From Camarhynchus parvulus (lineage: Eukaryota > Chordata > Aves > Passeriformes > Thraupidae): a stretch of DNA of 64,000 nucleotides. The position numbers and the translations under genes are program-made. A model generated the notes under the pieces. The model did not search any database and was not told where the DNA came from. It worked only from the letters and a program-made list of their open reading frames with translations. Below are positions 43,205-56,409 of this stretch, piece after piece; the first letter of the stretch is position 1, and every line of letters begins with the position of its first letter. The stretch lies in the NCBI RefSeq assembly GCF_901933205.1, contig NC_044572.1, forward strand, positions 111,674,965-111,738,964. The letters run 5' to 3'.

Positions 43205-43358
43205 TTCTGGAATTCTCTTCCTGCCTCTGCCACTGATCTGTTCTGTGCCCCTCAGCAAGTCTTTTCTCCTGTCAGCTAAATGAGGATAACAACATAGAGT
43301 GCTGTAAAGTGCTTTTGTGCATTTCTAAACACACTTTAATGTAGCAAATATTATTTTC
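43205..43358 (+). mobile_element. MIR-like SINE
   Basis: Successive blocks follow the MIR consensus in order: ggattctgga, ctgcctctgccactgatctg, gcaagtc, a diverged ctcagtt region, aaatgaggataacaa, gtgctgtaaagtgctt and, near the end, atattatttt. This is the clearest ancient SINE in the window. Confidence 0.55.
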
Positions 43359-43449
43359 ATCGTCATGGATTCATCAGTTCAGCAGTAGCTCATTTAACTT
43401 CCTCTGAAACTCAATGTGAAATGTTTCCTGTTTCACTGCCGGCTTTTTT

Positions 43450-43560
43450 ACAAAAAAAACCCAAAAAAACAAAAAACAAAAAACCAAAAACAACCAATTT
43501 TAAAAAAACAAAGAAAAAACCAAAAACCCTCCAAAACAAACAAACAAACAAACAAAAAGA
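43450..43560. repeat. A/C low-complexity tract ending in (CAAA)n
   Basis: A-runs interrupted by C or CC, then caaacaaacaaacaaacaaa. Immediately follows the MIR-like element by about 90 bp. Confidence 0.9.
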
Positions 43561-44074
43561 AATATAAATGGACAACAGTGAGGAGGATGGCAATTAAAAA
43601 AACGTGGTAAACAGCAAAATAATTTAAAACACATTTCCTTTCTCTTCTCTCCTAATATCTTAGGCAATCTGAATATAACTGTAATCTTTACACATCAGAC
43701 TCTTATAATAAAAATCTGTTTGTTTTCCTGTATAGAGAAACATTCTCAGAGAAAATATCTAATATTTTCCTTTGAATATTTTTGCTCTCATTTCTGAAAA
43801 TGTCAATAAGGTGTGTGTGTATATACATATTTATTTATGAGGGAATATGAATATATATGCGTGTGTGAGTATAAATACATATATATTTCTGTGTATAAAA
43901 ATTTATTTACATGTTTTTGGCAACATTAAATTCAAATATTGCACACAACAAGCGCTGTGTTTGGTTTAAAAGAATTTGAAAGAGGAAAGTTTGTTTCAAT
44001 GTGAACCTCCTGTCACATTGAAAGTTACCTGTGGTACTACTAAACAGTACTGAATTAATAATTCTAGAAGAATA

Positions 44075-44130
44075 TATCAGTACTATTTGTAGTACTAATA
44101 CGTATCAGTACTAATTGTAATACTATTTTA
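44075..44130. repeat. 28-bp tandem duplication
   Basis: The unit tatcagtactatttgtagta... at 44075-44102 is repeated with a few changes from 44103 (tatcagtactaattgtaata...). Both copies contain inverted cagtact/agtact words. Confidence 0.7.
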
Positions 44131-45117
44131 TATTGGAAAAATAATAGTAATAATTCTATTTTAGCAAACTGGACTACAGCAAGATGAAAAAATCATCCTG
44201 TGGAGAGATGTCTTGCAAACTTTGTCACTTAAAGCTCAGATTCCCTAGTGTAAGCCTGGCTGCACTGAAAAGAAGCAGGACACTCTGGTGGACCTCGACA
44301 GTACAAGCTACCTGCATGTGAAAGCACTCACACACACTCGGTGTTAATCACACAGGTATAAAAATACACACTCCAGGTCAGAAGGTCTGACAAAGTGAGG
44401 TGATCAAAACTCTTTTGCATGTGACAGCTGTAAATAATAAACAGCAGTTTAGAAATTCCAAGAGCACTAAGCGATATTTTGTTATCTTAGGCGATAATTA
44501 TTTCATTCTCGATAAGTAGGCCTTAATCAGGTGTCTGTGTATAATAGTCTGGTTTGTTGTTTGGGGTCTGATGAAATCATGGGCTCTGTGTCTTGAGTTG
44601 GTACCTCAAATGCCAAAGTGCATGCAGGAAAAGGGGTTGGCTGAGGGGTGGTTTTTGTGCTCAGGGCATAATCCTTTTTTTCTCTTTTTATTTTCATATG
44701 GTGCGCTTACCTATTCAGGAGAGAGATTTTTGCTTTCTTTTGAAGAGGTCTGATCATTTTGCATCAGAGCTGTGTCCTGACACAAGAAGTTGTAGCTGTG
44801 ACTTTTAAATAACCAGCCTCACTATGGGCTCCATTATGGTAACCAACAGCCTTAAATCATTTTGACAGCTCATTCTCTGCACTGCCCATGTACTTGGAGG
44901 CTGTCCTCAAAACACTGAAAGCTGGGGCAGTATTCATGGTTAAGAAAAGTCCAGAAGCAGCCAAACAGGTGGGCACTTCTTTCAGAAAAGGCCTTTTTAG
45001 ATAGAAGACCTTTTGTACACTGGTTCTATCCTAGGCCCCTTTCAGGGGCTACACCTGAGACAGAAAGTGAATTATCAATGACATTTTTTTAAAGAATCAG
45101 TGGTTTAACACTAATTT

Positions 45118-45260
45118 CTAATCAGATCCTACAGAAAGGAACAGCTCGCATGGCAGCTGTACTTTTCCCAGGGTTAATTACCTTTCACTGCTCTCTACTA
45201 ATGAGTCAGCTGTTCCTGTCATCACACAACTACACTGTGTTCATCTGTAGCTCTAGCTGT
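45118..45260. promoter_or_regulatory. Candidate regulatory block with E-boxes and a MARE-like site
   Basis: Contains two CAGCTG E-boxes (45154-45159, 45207-45212), the second overlapping TGAGTCAGC (45202-45210, AP-1/MAF type), and TTAATTA (45174-45180). Confidence 0.25.
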
Positions 45261-48200
45261 GGACAAACACAGTAGCTAGAGCCCTGTTTACATATTGGCG
45301 AGGTTTGTTGTGCAAAGAATTTGCAAAGCAATTTAAAAAAAAAGAAATACTTAAAACTCCTTCCAATCCCATATTTTTTTCATGGAAACAACATTGCTTT
45401 TTGGGCAAACACCCTGTTCTCCATGTGACTAAATGCATCAACAGGAGTAAGAATCTAAGGATATAAAAGCTAATGAAAGGGGTTTTTTTTGGTTTTTTTT
45501 TCAATATTGCATAATAGTTTGTATCAGGAAGATTAGATCCTTGTAGCCATCTAGCTTATCTTACCTGATTGTTGAGTGAAGATGTTTATTTATAGCTTGC
45601 CAATCTAGGAACTAGAAAACTTCTTTGTAAAATATTGGTTTAAGTAGTATAAGTGATAATAGCACAAGAATTAATGCAGTTAGGGAAGGAGTTTGTATTA
45701 TTTTATGTGGCAAATTATAATGAGACAATGATTTAAGACTTTCAGTAAACTGTTCATGTTTTGTATGCAATTCCAACAGGTAATTCAATAGCAAGTAAAT
45801 AGAACACATAATTTCCAGCTAGGTTGAAGAGGATGTATTTTTCATCACCACATAAGATCAAGAGTAGTCCTCACTACTGGTTATTTCAGCTTTCTTGTGG
45901 GAGGCTACAAAGACTATGGCTAAAGATATGCATAGTGACAGCTCTTCCAAAATTCAAGTCCTGTTTGAGTCAACATTCAGAAAATGTTTTTCATATAACT
46001 GAGGGCAGGACTCTGAACTGGTGCTGTCTTTATAAAATTATTTATGCTGAAAATATCTGTGTGGATGTTACCCTGATCTGAGGAGATTTCCTCAGTGTAA
46101 GATCTGCAGGTGTTAGCAGAGAAAGCAAATTTTCCCCAGACACCAAAGGGACAACATACACACACATGTCATGTGAGTATCTGTCATGTGAGGGTGAGCT
46201 CAGCTATCTTCAGTTTCATCTGCAACAGGCTTGGTCATGAAGTTATTATTTGAGGCTGAATTCCTTTCTAGCTGTCACATGAGATAATGGAAACTGACAA
46301 ATTTGTGGCAGGAACATAGACATCTTAATATGAAGATGGAAGAAGAAATTAAAGCTTCCAGCTCAGGTAAACCTTGCAGGACTGACAGCTCAAAATATGA
46401 TAAATTTCCTTTTGAGAACACCAGAGCAAAGCACCATGGCATTCCAAGGGATCACTTCAGTGGTCATCTAGGAAATGAGTAGTACACTTTCCTTAGAGCA
46501 TTACTGTGGCAAACCACTTCTTTCTGTCAGGCATCCTAGGTTGTGCAAGTTGTATTGACAGCTCAAACACTCGGAGCAGAGAGAAAATGTGAGCTGTGTG
46601 GTTATGCTCTTTTAAAAGGGAGATATGTATTTATTGCACCATTAGAAGCAATTCTCCAGCTTGATTTTGGATTAAGTGAAAGTGAATTTCCTGAAGGTAC
46701 ATTAATCGGGTTTAATGATTCACAGAAACCCCTGGTCACTCTGGTCAGACCAGGGAAAACTGTTATGTAATGCTCTTTTTGTCTCAGATTCTTCCTCTGA
46801 CCAGATTATTCCTTCTTCCAACACATTGTATCTCACTCACTGTTCATGGAACAAAAAAATAAATTCCCAGGGATAGCATGACTATTCTCCATATAGTCAA
46901 AGTCTTCTCATGTTACTGGTTTTCTTAGGTTTCCTGAGTTCTCAAGAGCTTTATATCTCCTTCATCCACAGGCAGGAAATAGGGAAAAATCCTTTCTACT
47001 TGGTGAATAGAAAAGCTTCACCTTTGGAATGAGTTTCACCTTTCCTGAGATCTGGTCTGCTTAGCTTGGATTCTGTCAGTACCCAGGCTCAATATCTCCC
47101 TACTAGAAGCAGCCTTCATGCTGAACACTGAAGGAACTGGGATGCTAGAAGGCAGCTTCTCTAAAGAGTCTGTTCAGCTGATGATATTCCTATTGCGGGG
47201 ATCTCTGCAGGAAATTCAGGAAGAAGGGAAAAAAATGGTGGCAAAAACAATGGCGTCTTCCCTGCTGTTTCTTCTTATAAACTTTACTTCTTTACTCCTA
47301 AAGTGTCATGTAAATGTAAAAGACAGGGATCATCATGCAACTAACAAATGGATACCAAGCCCCAAATAAACAGGGAAGTAAGCCTTGTGACCTGGAGGGT
47401 GTCTGCAATGCTGAACTTGCTGTTTGGAGGCTGGCAATCATTGATTGAAAGCAGCTTGCACTTCCTCAATATCCCAGTACTATTTCCCATGATCACGATA
47501 TAGTAGCATGTAAGTCACATTAATAACAATAAAAATAACTGGTATTGCTAATGTTGTTGCTATAAATAGCACTGGGCCCAAAGCATTCAGGGCTAAAGCT
47601 GTTTGTTCTCTCATGCTATTCAGAGTGACTCAGGGATATGTAAGAAGACAATTTCTGATAGAGAGACACTAAATTTTTTATTTTTGGGAAGAAAATTCTG
47701 AGAATATTATGTTTAAGTTTTCAGAAGAAATGTTATAACATTAAAAAGGTTTGTGTTTATTGAACTGGTGCCAATTTATATCACAATAAACGTCCACAAT
47801 CTTCTGCATGATTTTCATTGAGTCTTTGGAGGTGCTACTGGTGCTACTGAAGGTGCAGAGTCACTCACCCTCTGTAAAACTCATCATTTCAAAATAAGAT
47901 CAAGCTGAGCATTATCTTCCAGCAGAATTTACTCCTGTGCCTATCCTACCCTTGGAAAAGGAGTCTGAAAAGGCAAAACAGCATCAGAGACCCAGCTACT
48001 GCTCCCTGCTTCCCAGACCCACCTGTGCCTTGCGTGGCATGGATTAGGGAAGCACATGGCCAAATACTGTCCCATAGGGAGCATCCACTACATAAGGGTT
48101 AGCACAGATCTGTGGAGTTGCCTGCAACTTTGAAGCCTGAAGGAATCCTGAACTGCTCACTTGGAGAATTTAAGAACTTTGCCTTCATCTGAAGGAACTT

Positions 48201-50311
48201 TGAGAAGATGTCCCTAGGGATTTAAAAGATGATTTGTTTAAAAATCATACGCCTATGTGTTAAAATCATGGGATGATAAATAATTCTGTAAAAAATCTAA
48301 ACTTGTGTCATCAAATCTCTTGAAAAATGAAAGAAAATAGTTGAAATCTATGCAAAGTATGCACAGCATCTGAAATTTTAATCTGAAAGCTTGTTTATAG
48401 TTTTTATGAAAGCATGGGGAATACTGAATCCTTATAATCACCCACTGAAACAGTGCAAAACCATAATCAGATCAATCTTTCTATTACTTTGAAGCTCAAG
48501 AAACAGAGTCTTGAAAGCCTGAGGAGACAGAGAAACCACCCCTAAAAGTATCTCTGGATGCTAAGTGGTGACTAACAGGAAAAATAAAATGTCTGGATAT
48601 GCTTCTATCAGCAGTGTTTAAAAAATACAACAGATTAAAGGTATTTTTGAATTAATGGATATTGATAAATCTTCACAGTATGATTCTCTTTATTTTTTTA
48701 AGCAGTTTTGAGAAAATAAACTTTTTTAAAAAGGAAATATAATGGCTTCTAAGATAAAAAAAAGAGGAACTGAAACCTTCCCTTTTGTAAAAATTACATT
48801 TCAGGAGCAAAATTTAGTCCTCTGAGCTGCACAGCAGTATTCACTTCTGTTATTCTGCTCTCCTGCAATAGCCAAGTAGACAAAGATTTTCATCAATGTC
48901 ATGTAAGAGAGGAGCAAGAGGAGACTTTTGATCTACAGTGTATCATATTATTCATATCACTGTCTTATATGAATATGTGAGAAATATTTGTATGTAGAGA
49001 AAATTTAAGAAGAAATCAAGTCCAGTTTGTAGGCTGGATGGGAAAGACAGGATTCATCTTCATAACTCTACATGCCTGAAAGGCAAACATGTATTTCTGA
49101 GGCAGTAACTGCTGGATTCCCATGGTCTCTGGGTAGCCTGTAGGCAACCTGCAGGCATCTCTGAGGCTGTGTAGATGTGTGATGCATCTTATTCATTTCA
49201 TACCCTTCAGGGTGAGATGAACTGCACACAAGAAATGTCTCTGTCTTCTGACTCTAATGGGAATCTGGATGACTGGCTCAGGTCTAGCCGCTTCCCCTGT
49301 GCACACTGACATTTCACCAAATGGTGATTCCTAACCAAGGAACCTATGGCCATCACTGAACAGCATCTTAAAGCTGAAATAGCATGTATGCCATGTGAGC
49401 TGTGTTGTGAAGTAGGGCTGGGAAGGCAAGAGAAATAGAAGGGAAAGCATCCTCCAGGAAGGAAGGCAGTGCCAGTCCTTGTAGAAAAGAACTGGCAAAC
49501 ACCACAAAGCTGATGAGCAGATAAAAAGGGAGCACTGGTAGATGATGAAACTTAGAGAAAAGGAGAGTTAGCTGCAGCTTTGACATGAGCAGTGTGGCGT
49601 CAGAGACATGGGAGAACCCAGCGCCAAGAGCCGAAGGAGAAGGTCAGCATGATATGGTAAATATTTCTTATCTAGATATAGCAGAAAGAAGACAATCAAG
49701 CTCTAAGCAGAACAGAGAGAAACAGAGCTCTAAGCGTTGGTACGGACTGAAACACCATCCTTTTAGTGTTTGCACTGGACAATATTTTAGGAGAGAATTA
49801 AAGTAAGTAAATTCATCACATGGATTAATGTCTGATAAATGGAAAGGGTCTGATATGAATAAAAGTTACTAAAATAACATATCTGTGTTTCTTTTACTAT
49901 GAGCTGCTACACACCAGAGGAACCTGATGTTACCAATGACAGTGGATCTGCATTTAATTCTTTTGTATTGTTTTGGTTTTGCCATACATGATTCTACCTG
50001 CCCTGTTTTATTTGGTGACTTCCGTTCTGAGCCAAGTTTTCAAACGCGAGTAAATAAATTGAAACTCCAATTCTTTCTCATGACTTTTGCTGGTCTTTGG
50101 GAGTTAATAAGAACCATATTTTCAAAAATTAAAATGTCATTATGCCTGCATTGCTTGCCACAAACATGCCCTTTTTTTAGCATGTAAGGTGAGTGTTTAG
50201 GCAAAGAATTATTAACACAATTCTTTGCTTGATTTGTGAGTGTCAAACAGATCTGAGTCATATGCACTCAGAGAAATGCAGTGTAAAAAAACAAAATGAA
50301 GAATAAATTTA

Positions 50312-50312
<1 letters not shown>

Positions 50313-50342
<30 letters not shown>
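50313..50342. repeat. ATT trinucleotide microsatellite
   Basis: Perfect (TTA)n, about ten units. Confidence 0.95.
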
Positions 50343-52297
50343 TCATGTATTTACCCCAAAGGAAAAACCGTTGTGAAATTCATCATATCTAAACAAAAGT
50401 CTGGCAGCTTAAGTACATGAACGGGGGAAGGGAGACTTATTTCCTGAGTTTCAACAGATGTCATACTTAATTGGTTGTGAAATAAACCAGAGCTACTCTC
50501 GGCCTGTTTCCCTAGTTTCAGCTGTGAAGACACTTTTAAACATGTGCATTTCCCTCCTGCTTCTCATAATGAGGGTGTGGGGTGAGAATCAAACCTCCAA
50601 AAGGAGTAAAGCAGCGTGCATGTTGCATACAGGCCTTCAGATGCACTAATTAAACAGAAGTGAGAGTTGCATCTTTTGTCCCTGCAAAATACACATCAAT
50701 ACAGAATGAGCCAAGACAACTCTGTTGAAGGGTTACTGCCTTTGCCTTCTGCTAATATCAGGAAGTCACTGGACTATCCCATTCTGCAGATAGCTTTTCC
50801 ATCTTCCTGTATTTTCTCTCAAAAACACTCTCCTAAATCACAGTATTGTCAATATACTACAACTAGTTGAAATGGGATAATTTTTTTTATTTTTGACAGG
50901 GAAAGCACCTTAGAGGTTGGGGTTTTTTTCCTCTTGTGGTTGTTTTCTGCTAGAAGCAGCAGAGTAACACCACATTTACCACAATGACATCTACAAAGAT
51001 TTTTTTAAAAAGAAAGAACTGTCCAGCACAAAATAGTTTGGCTACACACGGTGATGGACGCAAAAAACTTCTCACAGACCAAAAGCCCAACCATTTGGAA
51101 CTGTGGCTAACCACAAGTCAGTGGTATGCTAATATAAATAAAGTCATTTGTTTCTAAAGGGTTATGGCAAAGAATGTTAGCCATTCATGTTATGCCTTAT
51201 TGGATGTAGCCCTCTAAATCAAAATGCTCTTTTGAGCTTCACAGGAAAAAGCTAAATATATTGTAGGTGCCTCTCTGTGAAATTCAGTAAACAAATTAAA
51301 AAAAAAATGGAATAATGTTTGTTAAAACATTTCAAATGGAAATGTAATGAGAATTGTATAAAAAAGAAAAATTAAGGCCAAGGTTAAATACATTTAATTC
51401 ACCTGTGGCAACCAAACTGAACAATATTTGTTCTTTTAGTTTAAACTTGGAACCCAGATCCCAGAGGTGCTAGGAGAGAGCTTTAATCCCTAGAAAAAAA
51501 TTCAAATTCCCAAAGTGTGTGATGAAAACCAGTATAATCCTTCCTGAAGTGAGAAGCAAAATAGAAAATAGTTTTTTTTCCCCTATTAAAACAAGAGCAG
51601 TCAACATGATCTTTATTCTTTTAATGTTTTACAGGTCTGACTTTCGGCAGATGACCTCTCTTGTTTGTCCCTACATGTTTTCCAAAATATAAAAGTGAAA
51701 TAGAGTCCCAAGGGCACTGTACTTGAAAGGTTATGAGAGTTAGAGAATTTTAACCATGCCTGCCAAATCAGCAGATGGCTTGTGATTATAATTATATGCA
51801 TCAATAAAACGAATAATCTTTACAAAATTTGAATTTCTACTAAAGTAAGGGATTTAGTAAGCAGATGCAACAGAATGCATTTTCTTTAACCCTTTTTGTA
51901 GACAGTACTGTTTATCACAAAAATAATGGCAAGGTTCTCCATAGATTAGCTTGGACATACACTTGAGCAATAAATATATGTTTCTTTTGACCAAGTGTCA
52001 ATGCTATTTAGTGTGATTTATGTGTTCAGTTGCACTCTGTTCACTAAATGTTGAATGCTTATGTATAGGATGATTCCCATCAGGCACATGCTTCAAAATG
52101 GTCTTTAATTTTATAAAATGTTAGAGATGCAATGAAAATGTCATGTGCACTCATTCTCTCCATTTTTGTTGCAGTGCTTGTTCTTTCTGTTTAGGATTTG
52201 GTGACTTTCCATGCCTCTTACGGAGTCTGAGTTAACCACATTATCAGTGAAGAAAATACTTTTTCCCCAAATGTGGGATATTTAAGAAAGGTGTTTT

Positions 52298-52337
52298 GTG
52301 TGTGTGTGCGTGGTTTGGTTGTTTGTTTGTTTGTTTT
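52298..52337. repeat. GT / GTTT simple repeat
   Basis: (GT)n followed by three to four GTTT units. Confidence 0.85.
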
Positions 52338-54319
52338 TTCAATTAGAGAAAATATTTTTTTCAATCAGAGAGAAGAAAATATTTTAATAGAAAAAAAGAT
52401 CACTACTGAGGTTTTCTATGACCGTCGACTTTACTTTCAAACTTACTTTTGTAACAAGATCATGTGCATTAGATTGTGTCAAACCTCTGCCCTAAGGAGG
52501 AGAAAATCACACAGCAGAAAAAATTAAACAAAACAAAACAAAAGAAAACCCTAAGCCAAATTTATTTCTGGACTGCCCCATAAAAATTCTATTTGAAGAC
52601 ATGATATGCACATCCTTTAATTCTTCTAATATAGTATGAAGAAAAAATTGAGCAATAAGTACATTTTCAAAAAAGCCCCTATTTGGCACACTGTAGCTGT
52701 CTACCTACAGTATTTTAACATTTATTTCATTCAAGCATTTAAATGAGAGCTTTAATTTCAGGAAGTTATATATGTTTCTCTTTTTAGGTCCCCGTGTATC
52801 TCTGATGTGAAGAGTGCAAAACAATATTTTTATGCTCATTAAAAAGTGGATTTTTACTTCAGAAATGACAGCGCCATTACTCTGTACCATGTAAATCCTT
52901 CTTAACATAAGGATTATTGACCTGATAGTCCATAACAGTGCCTTTGGAGCCATTACTACTTTTCTGTGCCAATCCAGATGCTGTACATGTGCTTCAACTT
53001 GGGGGCAGGAGGGACAGTGAAAGTGTCAAAATTTCTCTTGTGATTTAGGGAACTGACCTAGTGACTCCACTGCTGAAAAAAGAAGACCACTGTTTAGAAG
53101 AAATTAGGATCTCCAGTCCTCATTTGAACCAATGTTTTGGAAGAGTTCTAAAGCATATTTTTAAATTTAAAGCCCAACAGATCAAAGTTCAGATACATGC
53201 CTTTAAATTAAAATCTAGCTCTTTTTCACTAAAATTCCTTAATGAAGGGAAAAGTTCAAATACGAAACCAAACCTGAAATATGTGCTAGCAAATGTTATT
53301 TGAATCTCTTAAGCAAATCAATAAACCCCTCATCTTCAAAACGCTTTCACACCTGCTTTACTGTATTAAAGTGAGCCATGGACCTCACCTCAGTGGAATC
53401 ACTCACGTGTATGAATGTTTTTGTCAGTGTTCACCCACCCAAGAAGGCAAACCCTTATCATTCTAAAGTAACTTTTGATGTTGGGTTACCACCTTTTCTT
53501 GAATCAAAAATCTGTTCTTTAGAAAGGCAAGAGTAGCTAGTATCATTAAAAGTCCTCCATAAACATAAAACACAGCAATTCTCCTCACTTCAAAGAAATT
53601 TGATGCAAGGTCTAAAAAAAATTAAGAGGAAATTTTTTTTTTATTATTAATTAAACAGCATCTCTAACCTTAAGTACTTCAAGATAATTAAAATCCAGAA
53701 ATCCACTGACTTGGTTTATGTAGTTTTTAATAATCCATAACTATGCGCACAATAACTATAAAGTGACCCGATCCCAGGTATTTATGGACGCTTCCAAAAT
53801 CAATCCGTTCAATAAAAGACTTTGGTCTAGATTCTCTATATATATTTGTGGATATAGTAGAATATAAAGTTTATTCTGCATGTTATCTTCTATATTTTAT
53901 TTTGGAGGGACAGCATCAGGCCTTTATGAGGATTGTCAGTGACTTTGGAGATACTTGCTTGTTAGTAATATCAGATATTTTGGGATTAGTGGCTTGAAAA
54001 ACTATAAACATGCAAAAAGACTGAATTAGAATTGTTCAAATCAACTGCATAATACCATAAAGTTTTTCAGATCCACATGCACAGCTCATACTCTGGCACT
54101 GCGCTCTAAGATAAAGGTAGAGGCCTCATACTGGATTGTAAAGTCCAAAAAGTCGAGTGAAAAGTGGTTTCTAAAAATCTGGAGTGTTTCATAGTTTTAT
54201 CAGGGAGATCAGATGAATGACATTAATAATCACAAATCAAGTTTTCTTTGTCTTTTCTCTTAGGTGTAGTAAAGAAATGACAAAGATGAGGAAAAAAATT
54301 AAGCTGTGAAAAACTACTG

Positions 54320-54440
54320 AAACTTACTGAGGCTTAACCTGTCAGATTACAGAGTGCAACTGTCTGATTACAGCAGCATGATCTCTTTAACGCTGCTGCA
54401 TGTGCATTACCCCTATGAAACCATTCTTTGCTTTTAACAG
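54320..54440. promoter_or_regulatory. Candidate regulatory block with paired GATTA sites
   Basis: tgtcagattacag (54340-54352) and tgtctgattacag (54361-54373) are near-identical direct repeats 21 bp apart, each holding a GATTA/TAATC K50-homeodomain core. A gctgctgcatgtgcattac block follows. Confidence 0.25.
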
Positions 54441-55252
54441 TATAAATAGCTGAACTTATTAGTGAGGTGAATGCTGAAATATGAAATACTCTTTACTCTT
54501 GTTGGTGTAAGTATGTAAAAAGGATACATGACTGTGTCACAGGGGTATGTTAATTTTTAAAAGCTGTGGGGATGCACTTGAACATCAAATATCTTGGAAT
54601 ATTTTCTATTAAAATAAACTGAAACTTAATATCAGTTAGCATATTTTAAAGCAAAAGTATTGCAAGACTGAAGCTTGCTAAATCTCTGTTGATCTAGGTT
54701 TGAATTACAGGAATTAGAAAGCTTGCTTTCTGATGCCTGAATATCTCATATTTGCTGAGGTAACACAAGGAAAGCATTGCTGAGATGTACACAACTTTTA
54801 AAAATATGGAAAATAAAATGGAATACACAAATTTACTTCAGTTTAGTTACTTTCTCATTATATTTTCTAAGCTGGAATTATTGGGAAACACAAAAGCAGA
54901 TATAACTGCAGATATACCTAATATATAGGTGAATATAGTTTTTTGCATATGTGAACTTTTCTAATAAGTATGCGCACATGTATTTGTATATATTCATATG
55001 CTCATTCCCCTTTGCAAGGAATCATCAACTGTTTGTGTTAGGATCTCACATCTTATCTTAGTGTCTGGAAGCTGTGGTGATAATTCTATTGCCCATGCAG
55101 TAAAAAGGATGTTCCTGGGTAAGCGACATATCATAACGAACTGACTTCTGTGACCTGTGAAGAGTTTTAATTAAGTGAGCAGGTTATCCTGATATATCTA
55201 AATACACATATATTGACAAGCTGTTTTTCCTAAATTAAATAAGTCTCCCAAA

Positions 55253-55346
55253 GCAAAGCAAAGAAAAGCAAAGCAAAACAACTTTAAAAAAACCAACAAA
55301 ACCAAAACAAACAAAACAAAGAACTAAAGCCCCAAAACCCAACAAA
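55253..55346. repeat. A-rich (GCAAA)n / AAAACC low-complexity tract
   Basis: Begins with gcaaagcaaag units, then aaccaacaaaaccaaaacaa-type sequence. Confidence 0.85.
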
Positions 55347-56375
55347 AGATCAATAGTAATGCAGACTGATATCTAAATACCACTTCTTTAACTGTCTGTA
55401 TTTGATAAACACTTCTTAAAACATATGGTTTGCAGTGGTTTTGCAGGGAGGAGAGAAGAAGCATTACTTAATGCACACAGGCATCTTGCAATAAGATCAT
55501 GTTGTTTTGAAGCTAACATCCCCTGAGCCTCCAAAGTGCAAAGCAGACAGAAACATTTTAGTAATGCAAACAAGACTTTCCGGCAACTTCCTGTTGCCAT
55601 TTTTCAGCAAAATAAAGGGTCCTGAGGTACTACACTGAAACACTGCTAGAAAAGATTTTATCATTGGTTACACAGGCAGGCACCTGCTATTATAAGATAT
55701 CAGCTGAATATTTTGCTGCTGTGCAAGGAAAATAAGTAATGACTGTGCAACTGTTAAACCGTAATCTTCAACTCTAATTTCAGCTCATGTAAAAAACAAC
55801 ACAGAGAAAGACATCCTGTAAAAATCTTTTCTAAAAATCCCAAAATTATAGTAGCAACTTCATTTACATCTGCATACTTGTAAAAACTGTACCAGGGATT
55901 TAGGGATGTAAGTAGCTTTCTAGTGGATTGAAATTTGCATTCATATATATATAATACAATTTCAGCAGATTTTTACAGAGAAGTAAAAAGAAACTTTCTG
56001 TCTGTAAAGTTCATCAGATGTAATGTACATCTGAGGCAATAATTACTGTGTGGCAGTTCCTACAAGTAATATTTAATTCATTAGACTATAATTGAAATAC
56101 CCAGTTAACAAAACATACTGTTTTCACGTTACTTTCGGAATTCCAGAAACTTTTGTAAGCTGACAAATCAGACAGAAAAAAAGGAAACAAACAAACAAGA
56201 AACAAACCCAACCATGATTCCAGAGACATTTTTTTCTCCCCTTCATGAAGTGACAGAGGGGGGAAAAAAATCCCTTCATTATGACCTACTTGTCTAGAAA
56301 CGGACTTTCAACCCCATGGTTAGGCTAAGATTTGCTCTACTTTCTCCCTAGGGCATAATTGTCAGACTGACTTAC

Positions 56376-56409
56376 CGTGTGCCTTTTAGCCTTTGTTCTG
56401 CCTCTCACG
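56376..56409 (-). other. Weak candidate 5' exon with consensus donor
   Basis: The minus strand reads ctgcttccctgatgtcag | 34 bp | GTAAGTCAG, that is, a pyrimidine-rich acceptor and a perfect GTAAGT donor. The segment could be a small noncoding internal exon, or the 3' end of a first exon whose start lies to the right (about 56.4-56.6 kb). No coding homology is visible and nothing else supports it. Confidence 0.25.

Larger units (their letters stand above)
36136..56375. other. Gene-free upstream region, part 1
   Basis: Twenty kilobases without a supportable coding gene. Features picked out are a CNE-like block (40541-40760), a GC-richer patch (41885-42110), a MIR-like SINE (43205-43358), an A/C-rich tract (43450-43560), AT/GT-rich DNA (43811-43895), a 28-bp tandem duplication (44075-44130), a motif-dense block (45118-45260), an ATT microsatellite (50313-50342), a GT/GTTT tract (52298-52337), a paired GATTA element (54320-54440) and an A-rich AAAACC tract (55253-55346). 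Everything else appears to be unique AT-rich intronic or intergenic DNA. Confidence 0.6.

Noticed and set aside
47118..47369. 83-codon plus-strand frame with a hydrophobic stretch
   Set aside because: No recognisable similarity, no exon context and ordinary length for chance in this composition.
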